DNA of 32,399 nucleotides from Halanaerobiaceae bacterium ANBcell28 (GCA_037623315.1 JBBJJH010000032.1:1-32399), one strand, 5' to 3'. Shown: positions 8,973 through 18,538, counted from the stretch's first letter. Numbers and translations are program-made. Notes: generated from the letters alone by a model not told the origin.

Positions 8973-9704
8973 ATGGAAGAATTAACAACATTAATCCCTG
9001 ATAGATTATACTTGATTCAGGATTCTGATTTTTTTAAATTTGGTAATGACTCTGTGTTTCTTGCTAATTTCACGAGAGTTAGAACTGGTGATATAGTTGT
9101 AGACTTAGGAACTGGCAGTGGAGTTATTCCACTGCTTTTAGCTTTTAAACAAAACCCTGGGAAAATAATTGGAGTTGAAATTCAGAAGAAATTAGTTGAG
9201 ATGGCTAAACGTAGTGTGGAATTAAATAATTATCAAGATATTATTGATATAAAGGAAGCTAACTTTAAGGAAAGTAGTACTTTTATTAAACCTTCAAGTG
9301 TAGACCTAGTAGTAAGTAATCCACCATATATGCCTGTTGATAGAGGTAAAATTACTTTAGGAGAAGAAAAAGCTATTGCAAGACATGAAATTTACGGAAC
9401 ACTTGAGGATCTAATTCGTGAAGCTTCTAGGATTTTAAGGTTTGCTGGTAAGTTTGCAATGGTACATAAAGCTGCTAGGTTGGCTGAAATAATAGCTTTA
9501 ATGACTAAGAATAATTTAGAGGCTAAACGTTTAAGGTTAGTACAATCTAGAAAGAATAATCCTGCTAAGATTGTTCTTATAGAAGCCCAAAAAGGAGCTA
9601 AGCCTGGTCTTGTAATTGAGCCGGTTTTACTTGTATATAAAGAAGATTCAGGTGCATATACAGAAGAAGTACAAGAAATATATGGAGAGGATAGTTATGA
9701 CTAG
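8973..9704 (+). CDS. trmN6: tRNA1(Val) (adenine(37)-N6)-methyltransferase-like protein
   Basis: The 243-residue protein is a SAM-dependent methyltransferase of the TrmN6/YabB type, which in relatives makes m6A37 in tRNA1(Val). Motif I is DLGTGSGVIPLLLAF (about 48-62), and the catalytic motif for exocyclic amine methylation is SNPPYMP at about 111-117. The N-terminal FKFGNDSVFLANF is typical of the family. It is four bases after yabA and overlaps rsmI by eight bases. Substrate is inferred from homology. Confidence 0.88.
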   Translation: MEELTTLIPDRLYLIQDSDFFKFGNDSVFLANFTRVRTGDIVVDLGTGSGVIPLLLAFKQNPGKIIGVEIQKKLVEMAKRSVELNNYQDIIDIKEANFKESSTFIKPSSVDLVVSNPPYMPVDRGKITLGEEKAIARHEIYGTLEDLIREASRILRFAGKFAMVHKAARLAEIIALMTKNNLEAKRLRLVQSRKNNPAKIVLIEAQKGAKPGLVIEPVLLVYKEDSGAYTEEVQEIYGEDSYD

Positions 9705-10575
9705 TTCAAAAGAAAAATCCTATGTAGAAAAAGGCAAATTATATATATGTGGTACCCCAATTGGTAATCTTGATGATATAACTTATAGAGCTTTAAGGGT
9801 ATTAAAAGAAGTTGATCTAATTGCAGCAGAGGATACTAGAAGGACTATTAAATTGCTCAATTATTTTGAGATAGAAAATAAATTGGAGAGTTATCATGAG
9901 CATAATGAAGAGGAGAAGGCCAAAGAGTTGCTATCCTTATTAACTGCAGGTAAAGCAATTGCTCTGGTTAGTGACGCTGGTATGCCAGGAATTTCAGATC
10001 CTGGTTTTGAGATAACAAGATTAGCTGTTAAGAGGGGAATCGAACTTGTTCCTATTCCTGGACCGACAGCAGCTATTAGTGCACTAGTAGCATCGGGTCT
10101 TGATACAAGAAGTTTTGTTTTTGAAGGTTTTTTACATAGAAAAGGGCAGGATAGAATTAGAGCTCTAGAGGAAATAGGAAATCAAAAGAGAACTTTAATA
10201 ATCTATGAGTCTCCATATCGGGTTAAAAAGACTTTAGAGGATCTAGAAGATTATATAGCTGAGCGTAGAGTTGCTCTTGTGCGAGAGTTAACAAAACTTC
10301 ATGAAGAGAAACTATATGGCAGTCCCAAAGAATTATTAGAACAATTGGATGGTTTGGAAGTCAAAGGGGAAGTAGTCCTTGTTATTGAGGGAAATAAAAA
10401 TATTCAAATGGAAAATGAAGGATGGGAAGAACTGAGCATTTTAGATCATCTTAAGTTAGTAATGGATCAAGGTTTGAGCAAAAAGAAGGCTATAAAAGAA
10501 GTTGCTAAAGTTAGAGATCTTCCTAAAAGTGATGTTTATAAAGAGGCCATTGCTATAGATATTTCAGAAAAATAA
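9697..10575 (+). CDS. rsmI: 16S rRNA (cytidine(1402)-2'-O)-methyltransferase
   Basis: RsmI 2'-O-methylates C1402 of 16S rRNA. The 292-residue protein has the SAM tetrapyrrole-methylase fold: LYICGTPIGNLDDIT, the conserved AAEDTRRTIKLL, LVSDAGMPGISDPG, and PIPGPTAAISALVASGL. I start at ATG 9697, preceded by GGAGAGG inside the end of trmN6; the two genes overlap by eight bases. The C-terminal part (LSKKKAIKEVAKVRDLPKSD) is the usual helical tail. The GIY-YIG gene yazA that stands before rsmI in Bacillus is absent. Confidence 0.95.
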   Translation: MTSSKEKSYVEKGKLYICGTPIGNLDDITYRALRVLKEVDLIAAEDTRRTIKLLNYFEIENKLESYHEHNEEEKAKELLSLLTAGKAIALVSDAGMPGISDPGFEITRLAVKRGIELVPIPGPTAAISALVASGLDTRSFVFEGFLHRKGQDRIRALEEIGNQKRTLIIYESPYRVKKTLEDLEDYIAERRVALVRELTKLHEEKLYGSPKELLEQLDGLEVKGEVVLVIEGNKNIQMENEGWEELSILDHLKLVMDQGLSKKKAIKEVAKVRDLPKSDVYKEAIAIDISEK

Positions 10576-10747
10576 AAGAAGTTTACGTAGCAGCACAAAG
10601 CTAACAAGTTTTGATTTACATGCTTAAATGCTTAAATGATTAAATACTTATATGCTAATATGCAAATCTTATATGCAAATGATTAAGTGCTATTTAGATA
10701 AGTATAGATACTATAGATTAGTATAGATGTTTTATATAAAGTAAAAT
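10576..10747. other. AT-rich gap with short internal repeats between rsmI and metG
   Basis: There is no gene here. Short near-repeats occur: ATGCTTAA twice (about 10619-10637), TATATGC-type words around 10653-10680, and GTATAGAT-type words around 10701-10730. No T-box anticodon stem or terminator could be found, and the abrB gene that lies here in Bacillus is missing. Confidence 0.4.
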
Positions 10748-10777
10748 TTGACAAGAAAAGTAATTATAAAGTATACT
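10748..10777 (+). promoter_or_regulatory. Strong sigma-A promoter of metG
   Basis: A consensus TTGACA (10748-10753) and TATACT (10772-10777) are 18 bases apart, about 70 bases before the metG start. Confidence 0.75.
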
Positions 10778-10847
10778 TATAGAATGGAAATCTTAATGTA
10801 TATTAAAATGAAAGTATATAAAGGAAAAAAGAAGGGAGTTATTTCTT

Positions 10848-12797
10848 ATGTCTAAGGAAACTTTTTATGTAACAACGCCAATTTATTATCCAAGTGATCA
10901 TTTACATATCGGGCATGCTTATACTACTGTTGCAGCCGATACTATTACCAAGTATAAAGCTATGCAGGGTTATGATACCATGTTTTTAACTGGTTCTGAT
11001 GAGCATGGACAAAAGATACAGCGTAAGGCAGCAGAAGTTGGAAAAGAGCCTAAAGAGTATGTTGATGAAATTGTGGCTACTTTTAAGGATCTTTGGAAGA
11101 GGCTAGGAATAGAGTATGATTATTTTATTCGAACTACAGAGGATAGACACGAAGAGGTAGTACAAAAAATTTTTAAAAAGCTTTATGAAAAGGGAGATAT
11201 TTATAAGGATAAGTATGAAGGGTGGTATTGTACCCCTTGTGAGACTTTCTGGACTGATAGACAGTTAGAAGAAGAAAAGACCTGTCCCGATTGTGATAGG
11301 GCCGTAGAATGGGTAGAAGAAGAGAGTTATTTCTTTAAAATGAGTAAATATGCTGATAGATTATTGGAGCATATAAAAGCAAATCCTGATTTTATTCAGC
11401 CAGATTCTAGGCGTAATGAAATGATAAGTTTTATTGAACAGGGATTAGACGATCTTAGTGTGTCCAGAACAACCTTTGATTGGGGTATTCCAGTGCCAGT
11501 TGATGAAGGACACGTTATATATGTATGGATAGATGCTTTAAGTAACTATATTACAGCTATAGGTTATCAGACAGATCAGGAGTATTTCAATAAATACTGG
11601 CCAGCTGATTTACATTTAGTAGGTAAAGATATTTTACGCTTTCATACTATTATTTGGCCGATTATCTTAATGGCTCTTGAATTAGAATTACCTGATAAAG
11701 TCTTTGGACACGGTTGGTTATTAAGCAAGAGTGGTAAAATGTCTAAATCAAAAGGCAATGTAGTTGATCCTAATGTTCTAATAGATGATTTTGGCATTGA
11801 TCCTATTAGGTATTATCTTTTAAGAGAGGTTGCATTTGGTACAGATGGAACTTATTCAACTGAAGCATTAATTCAACGTATTAATTCTGATCTAGCTAAT
11901 GATTTAGGCAATCTCTTAAATAGAACAATCGCTATGGTAGATAAATACTTTGATGGAGTAATCCCTTCACCAGCACTTGAAGAAGAAGTTGATGCTGATT
12001 TGAAAAAAACTGCTAGTGATGTCTTATTAAAAATTGAAGAAAATATGGATAATCTTAAATATACTGTCGCCTTAGAAGAACTTTGGAGATTTGTGCGAAG
12101 AAGTAATAAATATATTGACCAGACTACTCCCTGGATTTTAGGTAAGGATGAATCTCAAACAGAACGATTAGGAACAGTACTTTATAACTTACTGGAAGCT
12201 CTTAGAATTATTGCAGGGTGCTTGAAACCATTTATGGTTGATACACCGTATTTAATGGGCAAACAGTTGGGTATTGAAGATGCAATAAGAGATTTAAAAT
12301 GGTCAGACTTAGCTTGGGGTGGACTCGAAAGTGGATCTAAGGTTAATAAAGCAGAACCTATTTTTCCACGTATAGATATAGAGGAATATTTTGAAGAACT
12401 TGAAAAGAGAAAGAAAGAAACTGAAAAGAAAGCTAAGAAAGAAAAGAAAAAGAAAGACAAAGGAGAGAAAGAATTGATTAGTTTTGATGATTTTACAAAG
12501 TTAGATATAAGAGTTGCAGAGATATTGGAAGCTGAAAAAATAGAGGGTAGTAATAAATTGTTGAAATTACAGGTAGACTTAGGCGAAGAGAAAAGACAGT
12601 TAGTAGCAGGTATAGGGAAAACATATCAGGCCGATGAATTACTAGGTAAAAAGATTTTGATGATAGCAAACTTAGAACCAGCAAAAATCTTTGGTGTAGA
12701 ATCAAATGGAATGATTTTAGCAGCATCTAATGACGAGGGAGATATGACACTATCAACTGTCGAAGACGATATTAGTAATGGTAGTAGAGTAAAATAA
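10848..12797 (+). CDS. metG: Methionine--tRNA ligase
   Basis: MetG charges initiator and elongator tRNA(Met). The 649-residue protein has the HIGH motif as HIGH in DHLHIGHAYTT (about residue 21), the KMSKS loop at 297-301, and a four-cysteine zinc knuckle (CTPCETFWTDRQLEEEKTCPDC spans about residues 127-148). A very lysine-rich linker at about 515-545 joins the catalytic part to a C-terminal tRNA-binding (EMAP/Trbp111-like) domain that begins DFTKLDIRVAEIL and gives dimerisation in relatives. GAAGGGAG precedes the ATG. No T-box leader was found. Confidence 0.97.
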   Translation: MSKETFYVTTPIYYPSDHLHIGHAYTTVAADTITKYKAMQGYDTMFLTGSDEHGQKIQRKAAEVGKEPKEYVDEIVATFKDLWKRLGIEYDYFIRTTEDRHEEVVQKIFKKLYEKGDIYKDKYEGWYCTPCETFWTDRQLEEEKTCPDCDRAVEWVEEESYFFKMSKYADRLLEHIKANPDFIQPDSRRNEMISFIEQGLDDLSVSRTTFDWGIPVPVDEGHVIYVWIDALSNYITAIGYQTDQEYFNKYWPADLHLVGKDILRFHTIIWPIILMALELELPDKVFGHGWLLSKSGKMSKSKGNVVDPNVLIDDFGIDPIRYYLLREVAFGTDGTYSTEALIQRINSDLANDLGNLLNRTIAMVDKYFDGVIPSPALEEEVDADLKKTASDVLLKIEENMDNLKYTVALEELWRFVRRSNKYIDQTTPWILGKDESQTERLGTVLYNLLEALRIIAGCLKPFMVDTPYLMGKQLGIEDAIRDLKWSDLAWGGLESGSKVNKAEPIFPRIDIEEYFEELEKRKKETEKKAKKEKKKKDKGEKELISFDDFTKLDIRVAEILEAEKIEGSNKLLKLQVDLGEEKRQLVAGIGKTYQADELLGKKILMIANLEPAKIFGVESNGMILAASNDEGDMTLSTVEDDISNGSRVK

Positions 12798-12819
12798 GGA
12801 TATTTTCAAAAGAAGTATC

Positions 12820-12843
12820 ATAGCTTTAGCCCATAGAAGCTAT
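12820..12843 (+). repeat. Small hairpin between metG and the helicase gene
   Basis: ATAGCTT (12820-12826) is complementary to AAGCTAT (12837-12843) with a ten-base loop. There is no T-run, so a terminator role is doubtful; it may slow or attenuate read-through into the helicase gene. Confidence 0.35.
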
Positions 12844-12863
12844 TATTGGTAAAGGGTGATCTA

Positions 12864-15800
12864 ATGTCCCATTTGGATTTCGTAAAAAAAATATCTTCAA
12901 CAGCAGTTTATAATAGGGGTTTAATGTATTATAAAAAAGGTAGTATTGCTAATTATCAAGTTAGAGAAAAGGGTAAAGGGAGATATTTAATTCGAGGTAC
13001 TATAAGAGGAACTTATTATTATGATTTGAATATAGAATTGAATATCTCTAAAAGTGGTCAATTATATTACAATACTCGCTGTACCTGTCCTTATGACTGG
13101 GGTGGAGAATGTAAGCATGTTGTGGCTATTTTAATTAAATTTTTTCAGGAAGACTATGAAAAATTAAAGAAAAAGTTTTTAGATGAAAGAGACTATCTTA
13201 AATTATTAGAAATTAGCCAGGAGAAAGAAGAAAAAAAGCTTTATTATTATGTGAGAGGCTTTGAGGATGATAAATTAGTAAATTTCAAGATTTATCTAAG
13301 GGCAGACACTCCAGAACAGGATACAGAAGATCATGCTTTGACTAAGATTATAGGAGAATTAATGTATGGAGATAAAAGTAGTTTCAATAGTTTAACTGCT
13401 GCTGATAGGTATAGATTTGATTATTTGGAAACACAGGCCTACAGTAAGGGTAGAGAAGGAAATTCCTTTCTTATAGCTAAAACGGAAGAAAATTTTCTTT
13501 TTCTTAAGGAAATTGCTGATCAGGGAGATTTGTTTTTTGAAGAAACATCTAAGGAACTTAAAATAGCTCCTGAGATTATTCCAGAATATACACTTAAGGG
13601 TGATGAGAAAGAAGTAGAATTAGAACTTAGGACTGATTATGAGCTTTATAAGGCACGGGATAATCACTTGTTATGGACGGTAATTGATGGTACTGTCTAT
13701 CCAATAGCAAATAAAGAACTTCTGGATATAAATAATAAAATTAAAATACCTGAAGGGAAAAAGGCTGAATTTCTTTTTGAACTTATTCCTACTTTGCAAG
13801 AAAAATTTCAAATAAAGATAAGTGATGAATTAAAGACATATAAATTGATTAAAATAGATCCTCAGCTTAAACTATTTCTAGATTATAAAGATGATATTAT
13901 ATACTGTTCCGCTGAACTTATGATTGATGATCAATTATATGAAGGTGCTGAAATTTTGTCTATAGATATTGAGGATAAAAATTATATTAGGTCTAAAGAA
14001 GATGATAAAGTATGGTACAGCAAGAATTATGAGGCAGTAGCTGATTTTATTAATTTTTTAGAGGAATTTGAGTTCCATGTTTCAACAGATGCTTTTTTTA
14101 TTAAAGATAAGAATGATATACAGGAATTTATCACGAGTGGCTTGATTCATTTAAAGGAAGAATGGGATGTAATCCATAGTGATAAATTTAATCAAATTGA
14201 GGTTAAATCCGTTGAATTAAAAGCAAGTATAGAATTAATAGATAATGATGATAATGATAAAATTGACTGGTTTGAATTTAAGGTTTTATATCATCTAGGT
14301 GGTAAGACGTTTAGTAGAGAAGAATTAATGGGAATGATTAGATATAATAAAAACGGTGAAGCATATATTCAATTTGATGGTAATTATTATTTCTTACAGG
14401 AAGGTCAAAGTGAAGAGAATGTAAAAGAAATAGTAGCTTTGGCTGATGAAGATAGCGAAGGACAGTATAGAGCTAGCCATTATAATCTCCTATATTATCG
14501 AAACTTAGTTCAGAATAGTGGTCTTAACTTTATAGGTAATAAAGTATATAATGAGCTAGATGAGGATATCAGTGGAGAAAACCTGCTTAAAGAGGTAAAT
14601 ATACCAAATGATATGGCTGATGTGCTTCGAGATTATCAGAAAAAAGGTTTTTATTGGCTGAGATTTTTATATAAATATCGTTTTGCTGGGATTTTAGCTG
14701 ATGATATGGGTTTAGGTAAGACTATCCAGACATTGACTCTTTTAAAGAGTGTTAATTTAAAAAAACCTGCTATTGTTGTTTGTCCAAGGACTTTAATATA
14801 TAATTGGAGTGAGGAAATCAAAAAGTTCTTCCCTAAAACTAAGTTTTTGGTTTATTATGGTACTCCTGAGGATAGGCAAGAGATGCAGGAAAATCTTCAA
14901 GATTATGAAGTGATAATTACTTCTTATTCAATTTTGAGTAGAGATTATGAGGATCTAAATAGAAGAATATCATTTTCTTATTGTGTACTTGATGAAGCAC
15001 AACATATCAAGAATTATAAAACTAAACGAGCTAAGAGTGTTAAAGCAATAAAGACTGAGAGAAAGTTGGCTTTAACAGGGACTCCAATAGAAAATTCAGT
15101 TGAAGAATTATGGTCAATTTTTGATTTTTTAATGCCTGGCTATCTTGGTAATTATTCATATTTTAGAAAGAATTATTTAACTCCCATTCTTAATGACAAT
15201 GATAATGAGAAATTAAGAGAATTAAAAAATAAGGTGAGCCCTTTTGTACTTAGGCGTAAAAAAGAAGATGTTTTAAAGGAATTGCCTGATAAGATGATTA
15301 ACATACAGCAGGTGGAAATGAGCAAATTACAACAAGATACATATAGTTTTGTTTTGGAAGAGGTAAAAGGGGACCTGCTAAGTACAGTAAATGAAAAAGG
15401 TTTTAATAGTTCCAGAATTCATATCTTGGCTGCTTTAACTCGTCTCCGTCAAATATGTAATCATCCTTCACTGGTATTGGATAAAGCTGATCCTAATGAA
15501 TCTTCAGGCAAGATTGATACTTTGCTTGAAATGACCGAAGAAGCGATAGAGGGTGGACATAAATTAGTTATTTTCAGTCAATTTGTTAAGATGTTAAAAT
15601 TGATTAGAGATAGATTTGATATTTCTGGTATAAATTATGAGTATCTTGATGGAAGCACACATAATCGGATGGATAGGGTAAATAATTTTAACAATTCATC
15701 TGAAGTTAAAGTTTTTTTGATAAGTCTTAAGGCTGGTGGAGTTGGTTTAAATTTAACTTCTGCTGATATAGTAATCCATGTTGATCCTTGGTGGAACCCT

Positions 15801-16013
15801 ATGGTAGAAAGGCAAGCTACAGACCGGGTACATAGAATTGGTCAAGAAAAGAAGGTTTTGGTATATAAGCTAATTACACGCGGGACAGTTGAAGAAAAAA
15901 TGTTAAAGTTGCAGGAAAGAAAAGAGCGAGTTTTTGATAGTGTTATAGAAGATCGTGATACTATGACAGAAAATATTACATGGGAAGATATACAGGAGTT
16001 ATTAAGTTATTAG
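12864..16013 (+). CDS. SWIM-finger SNF2/RapA-type helicase
   Basis: This 1049-residue protein is a superfamily 2 DNA translocase. A SWIM zinc finger, C73-T-C75 ... C83-K-H85 (CTCPYDWGGECKH), lies near the N-terminus. A long middle part without recognised motifs follows, then the SNF2 core: LADDMGLGKTIQT with Walker lysine K619, D710EAQ713 (VLDEAQHIKN), LTGTPIENS, and the helicase-C motifs LISLKAGGVGLNLTSA and RVHRIGQ. ATG 12864 follows GGGTGATC. Relatives in Bacillota are common but poorly characterised; roles in transcription recycling or DNA repair are suggested. No nuclease or methylase neighbour supports a defence role here. Confidence 0.93.
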   Translation: MSHLDFVKKISSTAVYNRGLMYYKKGSIANYQVREKGKGRYLIRGTIRGTYYYDLNIELNISKSGQLYYNTRCTCPYDWGGECKHVVAILIKFFQEDYEKLKKKFLDERDYLKLLEISQEKEEKKLYYYVRGFEDDKLVNFKIYLRADTPEQDTEDHALTKIIGELMYGDKSSFNSLTAADRYRFDYLETQAYSKGREGNSFLIAKTEENFLFLKEIADQGDLFFEETSKELKIAPEIIPEYTLKGDEKEVELELRTDYELYKARDNHLLWTVIDGTVYPIANKELLDINNKIKIPEGKKAEFLFELIPTLQEKFQIKISDELKTYKLIKIDPQLKLFLDYKDDIIYCSAELMIDDQLYEGAEILSIDIEDKNYIRSKEDDKVWYSKNYEAVADFINFLEEFEFHVSTDAFFIKDKNDIQEFITSGLIHLKEEWDVIHSDKFNQIEVKSVELKASIELIDNDDNDKIDWFEFKVLYHLGGKTFSREELMGMIRYNKNGEAYIQFDGNYYFLQEGQSEENVKEIVALADEDSEGQYRASHYNLLYYRNLVQNSGLNFIGNKVYNELDEDISGENLLKEVNIPNDMADVLRDYQKKGFYWLRFLYKYRFAGILADDMGLGKTIQTLTLLKSVNLKKPAIVVCPRTLIYNWSEEIKKFFPKTKFLVYYGTPEDRQEMQENLQDYEVIITSYSILSRDYEDLNRRISFSYCVLDEAQHIKNYKTKRAKSVKAIKTERKLALTGTPIENSVEELWSIFDFLMPGYLGNYSYFRKNYLTPILNDNDNEKLRELKNKVSPFVLRRKKEDVLKELPDKMINIQQVEMSKLQQDTYSFVLEEVKGDLLSTVNEKGFNSSRIHILAALTRLRQICNHPSLVLDKADPNESSGKIDTLLEMTEEAIEGGHKLVIFSQFVKMLKLIRDRFDISGINYEYLDGSTHNRMDRVNNFNNSSEVKVFLISLKAGGVGLNLTSADIVIHVDPWWNPMVERQATDRVHRIGQEKKVLVYKLITRGTVEEKMLKLQERKERVFDSVIEDRDTMTENITWEDIQELLSY

Positions 16014-16058
16014 TTATTATTAGGGACTAAGTTTAATTTTTTTAAGGGGTGGATAAAT

Positions 16059-16712
16059 ATGAAGGATCGTAATTATATTCCAAAAGCAACTGTGGAAAGG
16101 CTTCCTCTTTACTATCGTTGTTTAGATTCTCTATCTAGGTTTCATGAATTTGATGTTGTTTCCTCAAAAGAATTAGGTGGACGTTTGGGTATACCTTCTA
16201 CACAGGTAAGAAAAGATTTATCTTATTATGGTGAATTTGGTCGTCGAGGTGTAGGTTATGATATTAATGTTTTGAGAAAATCTATTGGTAAGATATTAGG
16301 GGTTGATAGGCAGTGGCCTGCAGTTTTAGTTGGGGCCGGAAACCTTGGTAGGGCTTTAGTTAATTATGATGGTTTTAATAAGATGGGTATTGAAATTACT
16401 GAGGTCTTTGATACTGATTTGGTGAAGATAGGTAATAAAGTTGGAGATATTACAGTAAAGAGTATTAAAGGTATGAAACAAACAGTTAGAGATAAGGAGA
16501 TCAAGGTGGGAATTATGGCAGTGCCAGTTCCAGCTGCCCAGGAAGTTGCTGAAGATATGGTTAGCGCTGGTATTAAGTCAATTTGGAATTTTGCCCCTAC
16601 CAGGCTTATATTACCTGAGGAGATAAAAGTTCGTAATGAAGACCTGGCAGTGGGTATTGTTAGTTTAATTTATCATCTTAGTTGGGAAGAAGAGAATAAT
16701 AAAGAAATATAA
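16059..16712 (+). CDS. rex: Redox-sensing transcriptional repressor Rex
   Basis: Rex senses the NADH/NAD+ ratio and represses fermentation and respiration genes until NADH rises. The 217-residue length is typical. The winged-helix domain is at 1-80 (PKATVERLPLYYRCL, STQVRKDLSYYGEFGRRGVGY), followed by a Rossmann fold with VLVGAGNLGRALVNY. The C-terminal helix (LSWEE) swaps between subunits in known structures. AAGGGGTGG precedes the ATG. It ends three bases before the cheR stop on the other strand. No clear Rex operator was found in the window. Confidence 0.96.
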   Translation: MKDRNYIPKATVERLPLYYRCLDSLSRFHEFDVVSSKELGGRLGIPSTQVRKDLSYYGEFGRRGVGYDINVLRKSIGKILGVDRQWPAVLVGAGNLGRALVNYDGFNKMGIEITEVFDTDLVKIGNKVGDITVKSIKGMKQTVRDKEIKVGIMAVPVPAAQEVAEDMVSAGIKSIWNFAPTRLILPEEIKVRNEDLAVGIVSLIYHLSWEEENNKEI

Positions 16713-16714
16713 TA

Positions 16715-17503
16715 TTACTCTTTCTTCTTATAAAAAGATGAGAATACTTTTTCTAACCCGTATTCTTGTGGGTTGAATATAAATTCGGTGTTGCCCAGGA
16801 ATAAATAAGATCCTGGATTTAAAGCATTAGCAAATTTTCTAGTTAGTTCTTCTTTAATATCGTTTGTAAGATATATAAAAAAGTTTCTACTAAGAATTAA
16901 ATCCCAGCCCTTTTCAAAGGATTCATTTATAAGATCTTTTTTCTCAAAGCTAACATTATTAATAATTTTTTTACTTAGTTTAAATTTTTTCCCCATTTCA
17001 TTTACTTCTGTAAAATATTTTTTTAGTAAATTATCGGGTACATTCTGTACTGCATTGCTATTGTATAGCCCGTTTTTAGCAGCGTTTAGAATGTTGACAT
17101 CTAAATCACTAGCTAATATCTGATATCTATCTTTTTGATATTTACCATCGTCTAATAAAATTGAGATAGTATAAGGTTCAGAACCATTAGAACAAGGAGC
17201 GCTCCATATTTTAATTTTTTGTTTTTTGGAAAACAGTTCTGCTAAGATTTTTTCTTCTAAGTATTTAAAGTTTTCCGGGTTTCGAAAAAACTCGGAGGTG
17301 TTTATTGTAAAATGATCTAAATATGCTGCTTTAAATTTTTGATTATTTTCTAATAGATCCAAACACTCACTGTAGTCCTTTATCTCATGTCGTCTCATAA
17401 GGCTATCTGTTCTACGTTTTACTCTTTTAATTTTATAGCCGCTTAAATTAAGATTTAAAATTTCGGTAGCTCTGTTTTTAAAATCATCGAAGTTTAAATT
17501 CAT
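16715..17503 (-). CDS. cheR: Chemotaxis protein methyltransferase CheR
   Basis: CheR methylates glutamates of chemoreceptors with SAM. The 262-residue protein has the N-terminal helical domain (1-70) and the SAM domain: TINTSEFFRNPENF, WSAPCSNGSEPYTISILL, and the terminal LFLGNTEFIF. The usual GCSTGEE form is changed to PCSNGSE. Its ribosome site AAAGGAGA overlaps the end of cheB, and the ATG is three bases after the cheB stop, so the two are co-expressed. No receptor or other che gene is adjacent. Confidence 0.94.
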   Translation of the reverse strand: MNLNFDDFKNRATEILNLNLSGYKIKRVKRRTDSLMRRHEIKDYSECLDLLENNQKFKAAYLDHFTINTSEFFRNPENFKYLEEKILAELFSKKQKIKIWSAPCSNGSEPYTISILLDDGKYQKDRYQILASDLDVNILNAAKNGLYNSNAVQNVPDNLLKKYFTEVNEMGKKFKLSKKIINNVSFEKKDLINESFEKGWDLILSRNFFIYLTNDIKEELTRKFANALNPGSYLFLGNTEFIFNPQEYGLEKVFSSFYKKKE

Positions 17504-17506
17504 TTG

Positions 17507-18538
17507 CTATCTCCTTTCGAGTAAATCTATTATTTTGTAAGGGATTTGATCTAATGGTAATATTTCATCATAGGCATTGGTTTTTATAGTAGCAGAAGGC
17601 ATACCGTATACTAATGCTGTACTTTCATCTTCAACCAAACCATAGCCGCCATTTTTCTTAAGAGCTTCCATGCCTTCGGATCCGTCACGACCCATTCCAG
17701 TAAGTATAACACCTATTACTCTTTCTTTGAAGTTTTGAGCAACTGATATAAGTGTATGATCTACAGAAGGGCGGACACTCCATTTTTTTTCAGTTTGCAT
17801 TAATACTATTTTTCCTTCTTTAGTAACTTCCATATGGTAATCACCAGGTGCTACTATAGCTAGACCAGGTTCTATTTGATCATTGTTTTGAGCTTCTTTA
17901 ACATGAATTGAGGATTCTTGATCTAGTCTTTTGGCAAAAGAATTAGTAAATCCGGCCGGCATATGTTGTACGATAAGTATTGCAGCAGGAATATCTGCTG
18001 GAAATACTGGTAATAGAGCGCTCAAAGCTTTTGGACCTCCAGAGGAGGTTCCAATAACTATAATTGGGTACTTGCTTCTTAAGGCTTTTTTTGATATCTT
18101 ATCATTATAAGGTTCTATTGTTTTGATATTGCTAAAAGGTATCTTTTTGAGATTTGCAGCTACACTTATTTTTTCTATAAGATTATCTTCGATTTGATCA
18201 ATAGAAAGGCTAATAGATCCAGCAGGTTTTGGTATAAAATCAAAAGCTCCTAATTCGAGAGCTGTCATTACTGTTTCTTTATCATTCATGGCGCTTACCA
18301 TAATGGTAGGTATGGGTTTTTCAAGATTCATGATTTCTTTAAGTGTTTCTAAACCATTTTTTATTGGCATATCTATATCTAATGTTATTACATCTACTTG
18401 ATGTTCATTTAGTTTTTCAAGTGCTTCTATGCCATCTCCCGCTGTTGTTATTACATTTAAATTTGGGTTTTCTTCGATGGTTTTTTTAAAGATTTGCCTC
18501 ATAAAAGAGGAATCATCAACCACCATTACATTGATCAT
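17507..18538 (-). CDS. cheB: Chemotaxis response regulator protein-glutamate methylesterase CheB
   Basis: CheB removes methyl groups from, and can deamidate, chemoreceptors when phosphorylated by CheA. The 343-residue protein has a receiver domain (1-120) with D8, D9, phospho-acceptor D54 (TLDIDMP) and K104 (IPKPAG), a linker, and an esterase domain from about 157. The catalytic triad is seen as the GTSSGGPKAL serine, the histidine in VQHMPAGFT, and the aspartate in LTGMGRDGSEGM. The ATG on base 18538 follows AGGAGG on the minus strand. It heads the cheB-cheR pair. Confidence 0.96.
   Translation of the reverse strand: MINVMVVDDSSFMRQIFKKTIEENPNLNVITTAGDGIEALEKLNEHQVDVITLDIDMPIKNGLETLKEIMNLEKPIPTIMVSAMNDKETVMTALELGAFDFIPKPAGSISLSIDQIEDNLIEKISVAANLKKIPFSNIKTIEPYNDKISKKALRSKYPIIVIGTSSGGPKALSALLPVFPADIPAAILIVQHMPAGFTNSFAKRLDQESSIHVKEAQNNDQIEPGLAIVAPGDYHMEVTKEGKIVLMQTEKKWSVRPSVDHTLISVAQNFKERVIGVILTGMGRDGSEGMEALKKNGGYGLVEDESTALVYGMPSATIKTNAYDEILPLDQIPYKIIDLLERR

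Noticed and set aside
10589-10605. CACAAAGCTA word after rsmI, like part of the c-di-GMP aptamer
   Set aside because: No other aptamer block lies nearby; likely chance.
10576-10847. T-box or SAM leader before metG
   Set aside because: No T-box sequence, specifier stem or SAM aptamer core was found; only AT-rich repeats and a promoter.
12182-12726. Minus-strand frames inside metG
   Set aside because: They are the complement of the lysine-rich linker and tRNA-binding domain of metG; no start signals.
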